64,000 bases of DNA from Bacteroidetes bacterium GWF2_33_38 (GCA_001769505.1 MEOF01000018.1:52304-116303), one strand, 5' to 3'; counted from the first letter of the stretch, positions 27,559 through 39,053 are shown. Translations and numbers: made by a program. The notes: generated by a model from the letters alone, not told the origin.

Positions 27559-30500
27559 ATGAAAAAGATGATAAATATTATTCCCAATAGCATGTCGGTT
27601 AACCCACAGACGAATTATCTCGTTAAGTTTTTGCGAACATTCGTTATTATTTTTGTAATGCTCTTGTGGGCGAATTTGGGTTGGGGGCAAATTTTAACGT
27701 TTGAGTTTTCTGCATTAGGTGGTAGTGAGGCTACTGCTGCTTCAAATTCAAATGATGCAAACTTATCTTCATCAACAATTTCACGTGGAGCAGGACTAAC
27801 TGCTGCTGCAAATGGAGGGCGTTATAATGCTACGAGTTGGGCATTGACATCAATAGCAAACTCTGTTTCGGGTAACGATTATATGCAGTTTACAATTACT
27901 CCTAATTCTGGCTATCAATTTTCTGTTAGCTCAATTACCATCAGTTTGCAAAGATCGGCTACAGGGCCGCGTGGGATTGCATTAAGAAATTCCTTAGATA
28001 GTTATGCTTCGAATTTAGATGCTGAAAAATCAATAACTGACAATACTACGACTCAATCATTTACGTTTACATTTTCACAAAGTAATTCAACATCTGCTGT
28101 AACATATAGAATTTATATGTGGGCAGAAGATGTTGCTGGTTCAGGAGGGCCTGGAGATTTCACAGGGAATGACATTATTGTGAATGGTAGTGTAACCTCT
28201 ACAGGAGGGGGAAACGATGCAGATTCCCAAGTTTCTACTGGAGCAGGTTCAGAGCCAGCAACTGTTGCTTCAACGGTTGATACCGATGGCGAAAGAGTAC
28301 TTGTATTTGATGTAAATTTTTCAGATTTAAGTACAGCCGATGCATTGGCAACCATAATCGACCAAATAGTTTTTACACCTGGTTCGGCAAACGAAGTTGC
28401 CGATTGGACAGATGCAATTGCCGGTGCAAAACTTTGCGGCAATGATTTAACTTGCGGTTCTGCCGATTTAGTGGGGACTGTTGGTGCTACAAGTATCACA
28501 TTTTCGGGTGCCGATTTTATTTCGATTGCCGATGGTACAAACGAAACGTATCAGTTAAAAATTTGGTTAAATACTGATTTATCAGGCATTACCGATAACG
28601 ATATTTTGGAATTTGCTTTAGATTATTCCGATATTACTTGCGATGCAACTGGCTCTTCATTTGGTAGTGGAGCCCCCGAAAGTGGTGATGCTAATTGTGT
28701 GATTGATATTGATGCAACACAACTAATTTTTACATCAAGCACTCCACCTGCAACTGGAGCACCAAGTACAAATTTTAGTGTAGAAATTAGTGCTGTTGAT
28801 GCAAATAACAATGTTGACCTCGATGCAACGAATTCTGTAACACTTACAGGAGTATCAGGAAGTGGAACACTATCATCGGCAACAGGCTTAACTCAAAGTT
28901 TAGTAAATGGCGTTTACGAATGGACAGATTGTCAATTTGATGATGCCGATACCTATCAAATTACAGCAACAACCTCTGGATTAGCCGACAATAATGTTAC
29001 ATCAGGAGATGTTGTAATAGCAATTTCAGCCGATTACATTATTATTTCTGAAATGTGCGACCCTACAAATAACATTGTTAATAGATACATTGAAATTTAT
29101 AATCCTACAAGCTCTACTATTGATTTAACAGGTTGTAAAGTTGAAGCTTGGGCAAATGGTGTTTTATATTTTACTTGGAACTTATCAGGAACTATTGCTT
29201 CATGTACGGCATTAACAGTAGGTAATACGGGAACAATCGGATACACTCCTGATTTTGCAAGTGCATGGACTGTTACAAATTGGAATGGTGGTGCAACTGA
29301 TGGTGCAAAATTTAAAAATTCAAGCGGAACAGTTATTGATAATGCTTTAACGGTTACAACTACATTTTCTGATGGATCATTAGTTAGAAATACAGGCATT
29401 AGCTCTCCTAACACAACCTTTACCTCAAGTGAGTGGACATATACGGGCGTTACTGATGCAGGTTTAGGAGCATCAACGCCAGGAACACATATTTGTAATA
29501 CTTGTGGAAACGATTACGATTCAGAAGCATCAGCCCCAGCAACACCTGTTGGAGCCTCAAATATTTCATCATTGGCTGATACCGATGGAGAAGCCGTAAA
29601 TGTGTTTAGATTTGATATTGATGACTTAGGCTCTGGAGATGGAGTAAATACAAAAGTAACAAATATTAGAATCAAACCTGCAGGATCTAATACTGCCGAT
29701 TGGACAAATCATATTCAAGGTATTAAACTAAATAATGGAAGTCCTGTTACAATAGGCTCTCCAACAATTACCGACACCTATATTGATATCCCAATTACAT
29801 CAGGCAACTTAGAGGTAACAGATGGTGGAAGTTCAACCATAACAATGTCAATATATTTGAACACAAGCAACATAGTTGATGGAGCGGTGCTTTCGTTTAT
29901 GATTGATGCTGATAGCCATTATTTCACAGCCGATTTACTTGGGTCAACATTTGCAACCACATTTACAGGCGGAGATGTTACATCAAATAATTTTACAGTA
30001 GCAGTCGTAGCAACTCAATTATTATTTGTTCAACAACCAACCAATACCGTTGTTAGCTTAGCAATGTCGCCAAATCCAACCGTAAAAGCTTGTGATGCCA
30101 ATGGAAATATTGACACAGGTTATTCAACAGCCATTACGGTAAGCTCTGATGGAACTATGACTGGAGATCCTGTGAGTGGTTCTTGGTCAAGTGGTGTTGC
30201 AACATTTTCATCTTTAACGCATACAGCAACAGCAACAGGTTTAACACTTACGGCAACCTCAGCTGCATTAACAGTGAATAGCTCAACATTTGATATTACA
30301 GCTGTACCGAGCATTTACTTTTCTGAATTAGCTGGTTACGGCTCAGTATCTGACACTTATGACGATGAATACATTGAACTTACGAATAGCGGAGCCTCAA
30401 CACAAAATTTAAATGGGTGGCAATTATTTTATTATGAAAACGATGCTTTAGAAAAAACAATAACATTTGGAGCAAGCGACGAAATAACTGCTGGAAGTGC

Positions 30501-33500
30501 ATTTGTTATTGCAGTCAGAACAAGCTATGTATCAATAAGTCCCGATTATGTTCCTGCAACAGGTTTTAGTATGAATAACACTAACTTTTACGTCATTTTA
30601 AAGGATGCAAGTAGCGTTGTTATGGACGAAGCGGGTATGGCAAGTGATGATTTCGACCAAGATTATAATTATGAATTTACCGATTGTGGTACTGATAATA
30701 AACCTACTGCAAATTGGGACGACTTAGGTGAAACAGACGGAACTCCTGGAGTTGTTAATTGTGCTTGTACACCACCAACACAAGCAACAAGTATTACCAT
30801 AACAAAATTATCAGCAACCTCTGTTCAAGTTGATTGGACAACTGGCGATGGAGACAATGCAATTGTTGTAATTCACGAAGAAGCACCTATTAATTCTGAT
30901 CCTGTTAATGGAACATCTTATACGGCAAACGACGAATATGGAGGAACTCCTGCTGCTGATGAAATAGGAACGGGTAATTTTGTTGTCTATAACGGAACAG
31001 GAACATCAGTAACTGTTACTGCATTAACGGCTGATTTAACATATTATTTTGCAATATACGAATACAATTCAGCTGACGAATGTTATAACAAAACAGAATT
31101 ATCAGGAAGTATTAATTTATGTTCAAATGTAACAATTCCATATACACAAGGATTTAATGCCGCCACAATTCCAAGTTGTTGGTCGTCTGAAATTGTTGCC
31201 GACCCTGGAGATATGGGAACTGGACTAACATTTGTTGCAACAAGTACAAATCCTACAGTCACTCCATCCGAAGGAACACAGTTTGTTAAATTTAACTCAT
31301 ATACAGCCGATGATGGAGCTGAAATAAGATTGATTTCACCACCCATAACCACAACCGGGATATCTAGTTTGAATATGGATTTCGATTGGTTTGAATCGCC
31401 TGAATTTTCTACCATGCTAGAAGAAGGTGTTACGATTCAATACTCTCTAAATGGTAGTTCTTGGACAGACATTCAGTTTTATCAACGTTATAATGCTGTA
31501 AATGGGTGGAAAACAAAAACTTGTCCATTACCTTCGGCTATAAATAATCAAGCGAATGTTTACATAGGGTTTTTATTTCATTCGCAATACGGGAATAACT
31601 GCGATATGGATAATGTATATATTTATACTTGTACTGAGCCTACAAGCAATCCAACAACATTATCTTTTTCAAATATTACTAGTTCAACAATGGATTTAAC
31701 AATCGGAACACCGGGAGATGGAACAAATCGAATTATAGTTGCCAGAGAAGGTGCTGCCGTTAGTTTTACTCCAACCGATTTAACAACCTACGAAGCTAGT
31801 GCCGTATTTACTGATGCAACTGATTTAGGATCCGGAAATAAAGTTGTTTACAATGGAACGGGAACTTCGGTTTCGTTAAGTGGTTTAAGTGGATCTACAA
31901 CATATTATTTTAAGGTTTTTGAATACAATTGTGTAACTGGTTACGAAAATTATTATTTAGGTGGCACAATTTTAAGTGGAAGTGCTACAACTCTTATAAG
32001 TCCGGTTACAAATCTTGAAGTAGTTTGTCAAACCAATACTACAGCCGAAATTAGTTGGACTGCTCCTATTGGCGATTACACAGGAGTAATTATCGGAGTT
32101 AGAAATTCGACTTTAGTTGCTCACGCTATTAGCGACGATGCCGAGGATTATACTGCAGATGCAAATTTTGAAGATGGAACCCAATACGGAAGTACAACTC
32201 CATATAGCTTTGTCGTGTATAAAGGAACAGGTACAAGCGTTACCGTAACTGGATTAACAGCAGGTCAGGCATATCAAATAAAAGCCTATGCTTATAAAAA
32301 TGAATCTGGTTCTACTTGGTCAGCAACACAACCAACAACTGGAATTACCTCTCTTAGTACGGCAAATGTTACCGGAAATTTTGTTCTCACCGGTAATGCT
32401 GAATTGCAGTTACAATGGAGTAATCCCGGCTCAACTTGTTTTGACGAGGTTATGATTGTCGGAAATCACGGTGCTGCAATAACAACTCAACCTACAGGTG
32501 ACGGTTCTGCTTATACTGCAAGCACCGTATTCGGTTCGGGAGATGCTTATGGAACAGGCTATGTTGTATATAAAGGAAGTTTTTCCCCACAAACAATCAC
32601 GAACTTAACAAATGGAGAGGAATATTGTTTTACATGGTTTACAAGAAATGGAACAACATGGTCGTCAGGAGTTTCTGAATGTGGAACACCTGCTGCCGTA
32701 ACGATATTAGAACCGGGAGATTTGGCAATTGTTGCCGTCAATACTCAGGCAACAAGTTCAGGTTCTGCCGATGAAATATGTTTCTTTGCGTTTGAAGATA
32801 TTACCGAAGGAACTTCAATTGATTTTACTGATAATGGATACGAAAGATTATACGAAGGTTTGTGGGCTTCATCAGAAGGAACATTAAGAATGACTCGTGA
32901 TGTTGGAGCAGGAACTGTTACAGCTGGAAAAGTTATTTGTTTCCAAGGAATGGGATATACTGATGCTGCTTTCGAAGTGTTTACTTGTGGCGACGAAGAT
33001 AGTGATAATTGGACTATAACATCATTAAACTTTGTTGGGTCAACCAATGGTTCGTACGACTTAAATGTTGACGATCAAATATGGATTATTCAAGGAGGGG
33101 CTTGGGATAATGATGGTTCTTTATCTACACATAGTGCCACGTATTCAGGTAATGTATTATATGGCTGGACTGCAACAGGTTGGTTTGATGACCCTGGTTA
33201 TGATGATACTCATGGTTCTACATTATATCCAGAAACAGAATGTTTCAACACAAATGTTGCCGTAGCTGCAAATCACAGTAAGGTTAAATATATTGGAGCA
33301 ACTACAACTACAAGTCAATTTGCATGGCTAGGAAGAATTAACGACAACGCAAACTGGTTAGGTTATGTTGATAATACTGCTTATTATGCCGCAAGAGATT
33401 ATACAGGTACTTGCTTTGAATTTATTAGCGATGAGGATATTAGTGGCACTCCAGGAGTTTGGACTGGTGCAGACAATACAGATTGGTTTGACTGTGGAAA

Positions 33501-35055
33501 CTGGCAAAATTTGAGAATTCCAAGAGGTTCTCAAAATGTTAGTGCTACAGGAGCTCTTTCTAATCACATTGCCATTGACAATGGTATAGCGTCAATGCCT
33601 GAAGCGGAATGTAACGATTTAACTATTTCGGCTGATGCAACAGTGAGTGGTGCCCCGATTCAGTTAAGTGTTAATCATCCCGATGCAGTCCTTAATGTTT
33701 ATGGCAATTTTACCAACAACCAAATTGTTCAGCATACAAATGGAGAAATACATTATCAAGGAGATTTTACTAATAATGACACATACACACACAATACCGC
33801 AGGAACAGCAATTTTTGATGGTAGCGGAACTCAGGAATTAACAGGAACAGCTACATTTTATAACATGCAAATGAATAATTCATCATCGGGTTTAACCTTA
33901 AACAACGATATAACTGTTAACAATGTTCTAACCTTAACAGATGGATTAATAAATACTGGAGCCAATAAAGTTGTGATTGAGAATAATGCAACTTCTGCTG
34001 TTACAGCACATTCAACGGCAAGCTATATAAATGGAAATTTAAGACGTAAAGTTGCTGTTACAGGTTCATACGATTTGCCAGTTGGAACAAATGAGAATTA
34101 CGAAATAGCAAATGTAAATTTAGTTACTTCGACTATTACTTATATTGATGCTAAATTTACGAATCCGCATTCAGGCACAATTCTTCCTACTACACCTTAC
34201 TTAACCGTTGATGGCACAGATGTTACCACTATGTTGAATTATGGTTTTTGGACAATGACTCCGGTTGCCGGAGGTTCAACAAATTATGATGTAACGGTAA
34301 CCTCAAGAGGACATACCAATGGAGGTTCGTTGGCAACCCAACATACGGTTGTTAAACGAGCTAATGACGCAGTAGCTTGGGATACATACGAAGATAATCA
34401 CGATAATGCAACTCAAGCAGGAACGGGAAGTAGTGCTATTACGGCAAAACTTACCGGAATGAATGGATTTAGCGATTTTGCCATAGCACGATCGACAACA
34501 AATCCATTGCCTGTCGAGCTTATATTTTTCAGGGCAACGCTTGAAAACAAAAACGTGATGTTGAGTTGGACAACAGCCTCTGAAATAAATAACGACTATT
34601 TTACAATCGAAAAATCGACTGATGGCTTTAATTTTATTGAATTCAACAAGGTGTCAGGAGCAGGAAACTCTACAACCATGAATGAATATTCTGATGTAGA
34701 TGAAAATCCTTATTCCGGCTTATCGTATTACAGATTAAAACAAACCGATTACGATGGAAAATATTCGTACAGCAATATTGTGAGTATTTTAAATAATGAA
34801 ACCGAAGCATTATCGATTACGAGTGCATATTCTTACGAACAATCATTGTCGATTTCGGTTTACAATCCTGCAAAAGAATCGTTAAATATTAGAATTACCG
34901 ATATGACCGGACGAATTATTTATGCCGATAAATTAAATTCGAAAAGCGATAAAATTTTAGTAAATATCTCGCAAGGTCAGTTGAGTTCAGGAATTTACAA
35001 TTTGATTCTATACAATAATAACGAAGCTGTATCACAAAGGATTTTAGTTCAATAA
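27559..35055 (+). CDS. Giant secreted multidomain T9SS protein (lamin-tail, FnIII, anchor J)
   Basis: 2498 aa. Long signal peptide ending LLWANLGWGQ near residue 46. Domains in approximate order: a beta-sandwich (47-213), lamin-tail-like (492-640, IIISEMCDP...RYIEIYNPTS), a second lamin-tail (917-1070), FnIII-like (1075-1185), choice-of-anchor J (1190-1350), further FnIII-like modules to 1718, an ADLAIVAVN block (1719-1950) shared with the 39 kb paralogue, a WTGADNTDWFDCGNW adhesion-like region (1970-2300), the pre-terminal LPVELIFF...SYYRLKQTDYDGKYSYSNIVS module and a T9SS type A-like end. The sorting domain lacks the usual PNP start. Likely a surface adhesin or matrix protein. No enzyme motif was recognised. 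Confidence 0.88.
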   Translation: MKKMINIIPNSMSVNPQTNYLVKFLRTFVIIFVMLLWANLGWGQILTFEFSALGGSEATAASNSNDANLSSSTISRGAGLTAAANGGRYNATSWALTSIANSVSGNDYMQFTITPNSGYQFSVSSITISLQRSATGPRGIALRNSLDSYASNLDAEKSITDNTTTQSFTFTFSQSNSTSAVTYRIYMWAEDVAGSGGPGDFTGNDIIVNGSVTSTGGGNDADSQVSTGAGSEPATVASTVDTDGERVLVFDVNFSDLSTADALATIIDQIVFTPGSANEVADWTDAIAGAKLCGNDLTCGSADLVGTVGATSITFSGADFISIADGTNETYQLKIWLNTDLSGITDNDILEFALDYSDITCDATGSSFGSGAPESGDANCVIDIDATQLIFTSSTPPATGAPSTNFSVEISAVDANNNVDLDATNSVTLTGVSGSGTLSSATGLTQSLVNGVYEWTDCQFDDADTYQITATTSGLADNNVTSGDVVIAISADYIIISEMCDPTNNIVNRYIEIYNPTSSTIDLTGCKVEAWANGVLYFTWNLSGTIASCTALTVGNTGTIGYTPDFASAWTVTNWNGGATDGAKFKNSSGTVIDNALTVTTTFSDGSLVRNTGISSPNTTFTSSEWTYTGVTDAGLGASTPGTHICNTCGNDYDSEASAPATPVGASNISSLADTDGEAVNVFRFDIDDLGSGDGVNTKVTNIRIKPAGSNTADWTNHIQGIKLNNGSPVTIGSPTITDTYIDIPITSGNLEVTDGGSSTITMSIYLNTSNIVDGAVLSFMIDADSHYFTADLLGSTFATTFTGGDVTSNNFTVAVVATQLLFVQQPTNTVVSLAMSPNPTVKACDANGNIDTGYSTAITVSSDGTMTGDPVSGSWSSGVATFSSLTHTATATGLTLTATSAALTVNSSTFDITAVPSIYFSELAGYGSVSDTYDDEYIELTNSGASTQNLNGWQLFYYENDALEKTITFGASDEITAGSAFVIAVRTSYVSISPDYVPATGFSMNNTNFYVILKDASSVVMDEAGMASDDFDQDYNYEFTDCGTDNKPTANWDDLGETDGTPGVVNCACTPPTQATSITITKLSATSVQVDWTTGDGDNAIVVIHEEAPINSDPVNGTSYTANDEYGGTPAADEIGTGNFVVYNGTGTSVTVTALTADLTYYFAIYEYNSADECYNKTELSGSINLCSNVTIPYTQGFNAATIPSCWSSEIVADPGDMGTGLTFVATSTNPTVTPSEGTQFVKFNSYTADDGAEIRLISPPITTTGISSLNMDFDWFESPEFSTMLEEGVTIQYSLNGSSWTDIQFYQRYNAVNGWKTKTCPLPSAINNQANVYIGFLFHSQYGNNCDMDNVYIYTCTEPTSNPTTLSFSNITSSTMDLTIGTPGDGTNRIIVAREGAAVSFTPTDLTTYEASAVFTDATDLGSGNKVVYNGTGTSVSLSGLSGSTTYYFKVFEYNCVTGYENYYLGGTILSGSATTLISPVTNLEVVCQTNTTAEISWTAPIGDYTGVIIGVRNSTLVAHAISDDAEDYTADANFEDGTQYGSTTPYSFVVYKGTGTSVTVTGLTAGQAYQIKAYAYKNESGSTWSATQPTTGITSLSTANVTGNFVLTGNAELQLQWSNPGSTCFDEVMIVGNHGAAITTQPTGDGSAYTASTVFGSGDAYGTGYVVYKGSFSPQTITNLTNGEEYCFTWFTRNGTTWSSGVSECGTPAAVTILEPGDLAIVAVNTQATSSGSADEICFFAFEDITEGTSIDFTDNGYERLYEGLWASSEGTLRMTRDVGAGTVTAGKVICFQGMGYTDAAFEVFTCGDEDSDNWTITSLNFVGSTNGSYDLNVDDQIWIIQGGAWDNDGSLSTHSATYSGNVLYGWTATGWFDDPGYDDTHGSTLYPETECFNTNVAVAANHSKVKYIGATTTTSQFAWLGRINDNANWLGYVDNTAYYAARDYTGTCFEFISDEDISGTPGVWTGADNTDWFDCGNWQNLRIPRGSQNVSATGALSNHIAIDNGIASMPEAECNDLTISADATVSGAPIQLSVNHPDAVLNVYGNFTNNQIVQHTNGEIHYQGDFTNNDTYTHNTAGTAIFDGSGTQELTGTATFYNMQMNNSSSGLTLNNDITVNNVLTLTDGLINTGANKVVIENNATSAVTAHSTASYINGNLRRKVAVTGSYDLPVGTNENYEIANVNLVTSTITYIDAKFTNPHSGTILPTTPYLTVDGTDVTTMLNYGFWTMTPVAGGSTNYDVTVTSRGHTNGGSLATQHTVVKRANDAVAWDTYEDNHDNATQAGTGSSAITAKLTGMNGFSDFAIARSTTNPLPVELIFFRATLENKNVMLSWTTASEINNDYFTIEKSTDGFNFIEFNKVSGAGNSTTMNEYSDVDENPYSGLSYYRLKQTDYDGKYSYSNIVSILNNETEALSITSAYSYEQSLSISVYNPAKESLNIRITDMTGRIIYADKLNSKSDKILVNISQGQLSSGIYNLILYNNNEAVSQRILVQ

Positions 35056-35068
35056 AAAAAAATAATAC

Positions 35069-35076
35069 TATATTTG
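35069..35076 (+). promoter_or_regulatory. -7 box of second giant gene
   Basis: TATATTTG 48 bp before the ATG at 35125, followed by a CCCCC...GGGGG imperfect hairpin in the leader. Confidence 0.45.
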
Positions 35077-35124
35077 TCCCCCTTCTTCAAAAAAGTTGGG
35101 GGATATTTTTTAAAAATTAAACAC

Positions 35125-38100
35125 ATGAATACAATTAAATTTACAAAGGTTTTATTATCCATACTATTGAGTATTGGAATATCGTTTTCGAGTTTTTCTG
35201 CAAACCATTTTACCGAAAATTTTTCGGGCGGTCCTACAGATTATTTTACCGGATTACACACTTTTTCAAGTGGTTTAACGTGGGATATTGCCTCTATTAA
35301 AGGAGAATCTGCAGCGAATGCTGTTGGTGGAGTTGGAGGAGCAGCTAGATTTTTAATTAATACATCGGCATATTTAATTTCGCCATCGGTAAACACATTG
35401 GGAGCTATTACCTTTCAGTATCGTGAATTAAATGCGATTGGTGGCGGATCGTTTAAAGTTCAAAAATCTGTTGGTGGTGGAGCTTTCGTTGACATTGCAA
35501 CTCAGTCGTTTTCGGGAATTACATATCAAACATTTACTCTTGACGTTAACGATAGCAGTAACGATATTAGAATTAAAATTGTTGGAACAAATACAACTTA
35601 TTTAATTGTTGATGAGTTGACCTTAACAACCGTTTCAACAGATCCGGAGCTTAATACTTCTGTTTCGAGTTTATCTGGATTTTCGTATGTTGAAACCTAT
35701 GGACCATCAACGGCTCAAAGTTATAATTTGAGTGGATTAAATTTAGACGGAAGCAATGTTACAATTACATCGCCTACAAACTATGAAATTTCACTTTCTT
35801 CGGGTTCAGGATATGTGTCTTCGCCCTCTTTTTTAACTTTGTCGGCATATTCGGGTGTCTCTACACCTATTTATGTAAGACTTAAATCGGGATTGGCTGT
35901 TGCTGATTATAATTCTGAATTAGTTGTAAATGCAGGCGGTGGGGCAGCTTCTATAAATGTTACATGCAGTGGTTCTGTGTCGGCAATTCCTCCTGCAAGT
36001 TTAACGGTTAGTGCATCGAGTTTAACGGGTTTTACATATGTTGTTGGAAATGGTCCATCTGCATCACAATCGTATAATTTAAGTGGTAGTTATTTGACAG
36101 GCTATCCCGATAATATTACAGTTACAGCACCCACAAATTATGAGGTTTCAGCCGATAATGTTTCATTTTCGACAAGTTTAAATATTGCTTACACAACTTC
36201 ATCATTATTATCGACAACAATTTACGTAAGATTAAAATCAGGGTTAGCTATTGCTAGTTATAATTCCGAATTAGCTGTAAATGCTGGCGGTGGTGCAACA
36301 AGTCAGAATGTAACTTGCAGTGGTAGCGTTACCGACATTCCTCCGGCGGTGCTATCTGTTACCCCATCTTCGTTATCTGGTTTTTCTTATATTATTAATT
36401 TAGGACCGTCTGAATCACAGATATATACATTAAGCGGTACAAATCTTACCGGATATCCTGATAATATTTTGGTCACAGCTCCAACAAATTTTGAAATCTC
36501 AACTGATGATGCTACATTCTCGACAAGTTTAAATATTCCTTATACTAGTGCGACTTTAGCATCAACTACTATTTATGTTCGTTTAGTTGCTGATTTAGCA
36601 GTAAATAGCTATGTTGGCGAAGTTATTACAAACGAAGGAGGAGGAGCAAGCACCATAGGCGTAACATGTAGCGGAGAGGTTACAGACGTTCCTGCTTTTT
36701 GTGCTACCGAATTAATTATTTCAGAATATATTGAAGGAAGTAGCAACAACAAAGCAATTGAAATTTACAATAATACAGGAGGTTTTATTACCTTAGATGG
36801 ATATTATAGAATTGGAATAATTTCTAACGGAGGTAGCTGGACAGAATCAAGCATAGCATTGACGGGAACTATTGCAGACAATGAAGTTTTTGTTATTGCA
36901 AACACATCAGCATCAACTGCAATTTTAGATGTTGCAAATTTGACATCGGGTTCTTTGACTTTTAATGGAGACGATGCTGTTGCTCTTCAAAAATACGATG
37001 GTTTGATTTGGACAAATATTGATCAAATAGGAACTGACGGAACTGACCCAGGAACAGGTTGGGCAGTAGCAGGAACTGCAAATGCAACAGTTGATAAAAC
37101 ATTGGTACGAAAAAATACAATAACTTCAGGAAATGCTGATTGGGTAACTTCTGCAGGAACAACAACAGACGATTCAGAATGGATTATTAATGCAACAGAT
37201 TACGTTGCTGATTTAGGTACGCACTCAATGGACTGTGGTTCTTCTCCAAGTCCTGAGTTAACCGTTTTCCCAACAATATTAAGCGGATTTACATACGTAG
37301 AAAGCAATGGTCCGTCATCGGAGCAAAGCTATGTGATTAGTGGAACAAACCTTGACGGGAGCAATGTTGTAATAACTCCATCAACAAATTTTGAGATTTC
37401 GCAAAGTTCAGGAACTGGATTTTCAAGTTCGCCTATAACTTTGACCGCATTTGACGGTACAGCAACAACTATTTATGTTCGATTGATCGTAGGTTTATCA
37501 ATTAATACTTACAATTCAGAAGTTATTTCAAACGCTGGAGGTGGAGCAACAACTTTAGATGTTACATGTAATGGAGAAGTTACCGCAATACCAAGTCCTG
37601 AGTTGGCAGTTTTCCCAACAACATTAACTGGATTTACATATGTAGAAGGCAATGGTCCATCATCGGAACAAAGCTATGTAATTAGCGGAACAAATCTTGA
37701 CGGGAGCGATGTTGTAATAACACCATCAATAAATTATGAAATTTCGCAAAGTTCAGGAACTGGATTTTCAAGTTCATCTATAACTTTGACATCATTTGAT
37801 GGCACAGCCACAACTATTTATGTTCGACTGGTCGCTGGCTTGCCGATTAATTCCTACAATGCTGAAATTATCACAAATGCAGGGGGCGGAGCAACAACTT
37901 TAGATGTTACATGTAACGGAGAAGTAACTGCAGTGCCAAGTCCTGAGTTGACTGTTTTCCCAACAACATTAACCGGATATACTTACGTAGAAGGTAATGG
38001 TCCGTCAGCTGAACAAAGCTATGTAATTAGCGGAACAAATCTTGATGGAAGCGATGTTGTAATAACACCATCAACAAATTATGAAATTTCGCAAAGTTCA

Positions 38101-38982
38101 GGAATTGGATTTTCAAGTTCATCTATAACTTTGACTGCATTTGACGGTACAGCAACTACGATTTATGTACGATTGATTGCAGGCTTATCGATTAATTTCT
38201 ACAATGCTGAAATTATCACAAATGCAGGAGGCGGAGCAATAGCTTTAGATGTTACATGTAGTGGAGAAGTTACTGATGTTTCAACATCGACTTGTGAAAA
38301 TTTCGATGATCAAACATCAAATACCTATTCAAACGTGGGATTTTCGATGAGTTCTGGAGATTGGACTTGCAATGCCGCCGGAAATTTTGCATATGCCAAT
38401 ACAAATATGGGCTCGTATGCTTTTACTATTAATGATGACATTGTAGGAGCACATATAACTACGCCAGCATTGAACACGTGCGGTACAGTAAGTTTTAAAT
38501 ATGCATATATAAACGGAACAGAAACCAATGTTTTTGTTTTACAAAAATCTACCGATGAAATTTCATTTACAGATGTAGACACACATGAGCTTACAGCATT
38601 GGCAAATCTTAACTATGTTGACTATAGCTTTACAATAAATGATTTATCTTCAACAGTTTATATTAGAATTTTAAGCGATGATCAAAATGCTCATTTATTT
38701 ATCGAAGATTTTTGTTGGTCAGCCTATTCATTAAATGTTTCTGAACAAATTGAAAATTTTGAACGAATGCTTGTTTTTCCAAATCCCACAAGCGGATTAT
38801 TTAATATCAATTTGAATAATGATTCTGATATATTGTCGGTTGAAATAATAGATATTTCTGGACAAGTAATATATGAAAATTTCAACTCAGAAACGATTGA
38901 ATTTAATGCTAATTCAGGAGTTTATTTTGTAAAAGTTAGAACAAAAACTAATTTATTTGTCGAGAAACTAATTGTCAAATAA
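35125..38982 (+). CDS. Secreted T9SS protein with six 115-residue repeats
   Basis: 1285 aa from the ATG at 35125. The frame also extends to 35074 but that adds 17 residues before a normal signal peptide (MNTIKFTKVLLSILLSIGIS...FSA). A beta-sandwich at 30-170 is followed by repeats of about 115 aa at 172-522 (three divergent copies), a lamin-tail domain at about 525-705 (LIISEYIEGSSNNKAIEIYN), then three near-identical tandem repeats at 708-1052, an anchor-like domain and a T9SS type A domain (LVFPNPTSGLFNIN...LIVK). Each repeat has an LSGFTYVEGNGPSSEQSY opening and a GGGATTLDVTCNGEV ending. Probably a stalk-like surface protein. It lies 69 bp after the first giant gene. Confidence 0.88.
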   Translation: MNTIKFTKVLLSILLSIGISFSSFSANHFTENFSGGPTDYFTGLHTFSSGLTWDIASIKGESAANAVGGVGGAARFLINTSAYLISPSVNTLGAITFQYRELNAIGGGSFKVQKSVGGGAFVDIATQSFSGITYQTFTLDVNDSSNDIRIKIVGTNTTYLIVDELTLTTVSTDPELNTSVSSLSGFSYVETYGPSTAQSYNLSGLNLDGSNVTITSPTNYEISLSSGSGYVSSPSFLTLSAYSGVSTPIYVRLKSGLAVADYNSELVVNAGGGAASINVTCSGSVSAIPPASLTVSASSLTGFTYVVGNGPSASQSYNLSGSYLTGYPDNITVTAPTNYEVSADNVSFSTSLNIAYTTSSLLSTTIYVRLKSGLAIASYNSELAVNAGGGATSQNVTCSGSVTDIPPAVLSVTPSSLSGFSYIINLGPSESQIYTLSGTNLTGYPDNILVTAPTNFEISTDDATFSTSLNIPYTSATLASTTIYVRLVADLAVNSYVGEVITNEGGGASTIGVTCSGEVTDVPAFCATELIISEYIEGSSNNKAIEIYNNTGGFITLDGYYRIGIISNGGSWTESSIALTGTIADNEVFVIANTSASTAILDVANLTSGSLTFNGDDAVALQKYDGLIWTNIDQIGTDGTDPGTGWAVAGTANATVDKTLVRKNTITSGNADWVTSAGTTTDDSEWIINATDYVADLGTHSMDCGSSPSPELTVFPTILSGFTYVESNGPSSEQSYVISGTNLDGSNVVITPSTNFEISQSSGTGFSSSPITLTAFDGTATTIYVRLIVGLSINTYNSEVISNAGGGATTLDVTCNGEVTAIPSPELAVFPTTLTGFTYVEGNGPSSEQSYVISGTNLDGSDVVITPSINYEISQSSGTGFSSSSITLTSFDGTATTIYVRLVAGLPINSYNAEIITNAGGGATTLDVTCNGEVTAVPSPELTVFPTTLTGYTYVEGNGPSAEQSYVISGTNLDGSDVVITPSTNYEISQSSGIGFSSSSITLTAFDGTATTIYVRLIAGLSINFYNAEIITNAGGGAIALDVTCSGEVTDVSTSTCENFDDQTSNTYSNVGFSMSSGDWTCNAAGNFAYANTNMGSYAFTINDDIVGAHITTPALNTCGTVSFKYAYINGTETNVFVLQKSTDEISFTDVDTHELTALANLNYVDYSFTINDLSSTVYIRILSDDQNAHLFIEDFCWSAYSLNVSEQIENFERMLVFPNPTSGLFNINLNNDSDILSVEIIDISGQVIYENFNSETIEFNANSGVYFVKVRTKTNLFVEKLIVK
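37246..38280 (+). repeat. Three tandem 345 bp coding repeats
   Basis: Copies begin at 37246, 37591 and 37936, exactly 345 bp (115 codons) apart, each with CCAAGTCCTGAGTT (CTCCAAGTCC... in the first). DNA identity is high, which implies recent duplication or gene conversion. Confidence 0.88.
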
Positions 38983-39018
38983 TTCTTGTAAGATTTCATC
39001 AATCTAAGTAAATTTTTT

Positions 39019-39053
39019 AAAGGGAGGTCAAAAATTTTCGACCTCCCTTTTTT
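39019..39053 (+). terminator. Rho-independent terminator after second giant gene
   Basis: AAAGGGAGGTC pairs perfectly with GACCTCCCTTT across a 10 nt loop and is followed by TTT. Confidence 0.85.

Noticed and set aside
28113..28499. Long antisense ORFs inside the giant genes
   Set aside because: They are frame shadows caused by Thr/Ser/Gly-rich codon use on the real strand.
37246..38280. CRISPR array
   Set aside because: Repeat unit is 345 bp, lies in frame within a coding sequence and has no spacers; no cas genes are seen.
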